NCBI GenBank assembly: GCA_002365865.1
Contig: DFAQ01000049.1
Span: 1 to 32,942 of the forward strand
From: Pelotomaculum sp. UBA3102
GTDB lineage: Bacteria; Bacillota; Desulfotomaculia; Desulfotomaculales; Pelotomaculaceae
Direction: 5' to 3'
DNA length: 32,942 nt
The translations under genes and the position numbers were made by a program. The notes under the pieces were generated by a model. The model made no database searches. It saw only the letters and a program-made list of their open reading frames with translations, and was not told the DNA's origin. Positions 32,246 to 32,942 of this stretch are shown in pieces; positions within the stretch are counted from its first letter, which is position 1, and each line of letters begins with the position of its first letter.

Positions 32246-32782
32246 TCAGCTAATGAAATCTACATCTAAAACGTGGCCGGCTTGGTCTTTTTTTACCAGC
32301 TTAATCATTAACATTCCGCTCCGGTAAGAAGCAGTACCTTCCCGGCTCTCAACTTCCACCGGCAGCCGGATAATCCGGCTGAATAATGCGGTAGATGTTT
32401 CCTGCTTTGGAGCAGAATTGCTGATTACCGTTCTTTTTCCGGAAATACAGATATAATCACCGTGGAGTTTAACCGAAAGATCATCTTTATGCTTGATTCC
32501 GGGTATTAAAGCCGTAAGATTTACTTCCCGGCCGGTTTCTGAAATATTTATATGGGGCTTTTGGCTCTGACTGTAAGACGGAATTGCTTCCTCAGTCCAA
32601 AAATCCTGGACCGATCCGGAATCCCCCGCTTGAAATCCCGCTCCCGGAGGTTGCAGTCCCCAGTTTTGCAATGACTGCAGAATAGATTCTAAAAATTCAT
32701 TGGACCATTTCGAACCCTGTGAAAACCCCTGGGCTAGTTTTTGTAATTCAAGCATGTTTTCTACCCAGGCCTTATCAATCAT
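32246..32782 (-). CDS. Hsp20/alpha-crystallin-like protein
   Basis: This protein of about 178 aa has a helical N-terminal half (1-80) and an alpha-crystallin-type domain (about 82-178). The latter shows the usual pattern: NISETGREVNLTALIPGI, a LSVKLHGDYICISGKR strand pair, FSRIIRLPVEVE and the final ASYRSGMLMIKLVK. The C-terminal IxI motif of classical small heat-shock proteins is not evident. Spore formers use several Hsp20-like proteins as coat or germination proteins, so a spore role is possible. The frame is open from 32806, but AAGGGGA fits the ATG at 32782. Confidence 0.88.
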   Translation of the reverse strand: MIDKAWVENMLELQKLAQGFSQGSKWSNEFLESILQSLQNWGLQPPGAGFQAGDSGSVQDFWTEEAIPSYSQSQKPHINISETGREVNLTALIPGIKHKDDLSVKLHGDYICISGKRTVISNSAPKQETSTALFSRIIRLPVEVESREGTASYRSGMLMIKLVKKDQAGHVLDVDFIS

Positions 32783-32942
32783 AAATTTCAATCCCCTTAT
32801 CTTCATTTACATGAGTAATATATGGATATGAAAAAGATTAAAGAGTTGTGCTCTTAACGACAGTGATTTTTTGACCCGGTAATGTAATCAACGCGTTTAA
32901 CGTAAATTTATGGTTATATTTTAAAAAGGAAAAAAATATTTT

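Overview
The window looks like the chromosome of an anaerobic, endospore-forming, single-membrane Firmicute, probably from the Desulfotomaculum/Pelotomaculum (Peptococcaceae) group. The genus is an inference. The evidence is: spore-associated genes (a CwlD-type amidase, a tiny YjcZ-like protein with a SigK-type promoter, a gerA remnant), SelA/SelB, futalosine-route menaquinone synthesis (mqnA), strong GGAGG ribosome binding sites with many TTG/GTG starts, and a Tad pilus locus without an outer-membrane secretin. I found no tRNA, rRNA, CRISPR array, insertion sequence or phage gene.

Layout. (1) 49-9763, minus strand: a compact run of twelve genes. In order of transcription they are two Flp pilins (the second only 53 aa), prepilin peptidase TadV, TadE-like and TadG-like pseudopilins, CpaB, a receiver-TadZ fusion, the ATPase CpaF/TadA, TadB, TadC, a DUF192 protein and a transmembrane chemoreceptor-like protein with a degraded CheA/CheW-contact tip. 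(2) 10017-11831, minus: a cytoplasmic DegS-like kinase and a DegU/NarL-like regulator, directly upstream of the pilus operon but separated from it by a terminator. (3) 11981-15567, plus: ferredoxin, speD, a polyprenyl-synthase-like protein lacking both Asp-rich motifs, menG and mqnA. (4) 15594-19998, minus: an L,D-transpeptidase and purQ-purL, where PurL carries an N-terminal PurS-like duplication. (5) 20273-23670, plus: selA-selB with a sigma-A-type promoter and a strong terminator. (6) 23826-25583, plus: cwlD, a small membrane protein and a DUF456 protein. (7) 25607-29592: an aminotransferase (minus), an AbrB-like protein and hisG (plus), a stand-alone pyruvate-kinase C-terminal-domain protein (minus), and a collapsed gerA spore-germination operon reduced to a frameshifted remnant. 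(8) 29720-32782: a YjcZ-like protein, a 76-aa hypothetical protein, lgt and a DUF1540 protein (all minus), then a GDPD phosphodiesterase (plus) and an Hsp20-like protein (minus).

The part that most looks like an undescribed system is the pilus region. A DegS-like kinase and DegU-like regulator sit beside a Tad operon whose TadZ has its own apparently intact phospho-receiver. A 12-bp exact motif is shared upstream of both transcription units, and the operon ends with DUF192 and a chemoreceptor-like protein that seems to have lost its CheW/CheA-binding tip. This suggests phosphorylation control of both pilus gene expression and pilus placement or activity. That is an inference from layout and conserved residues; only the residues, spacing and motifs are seen directly.
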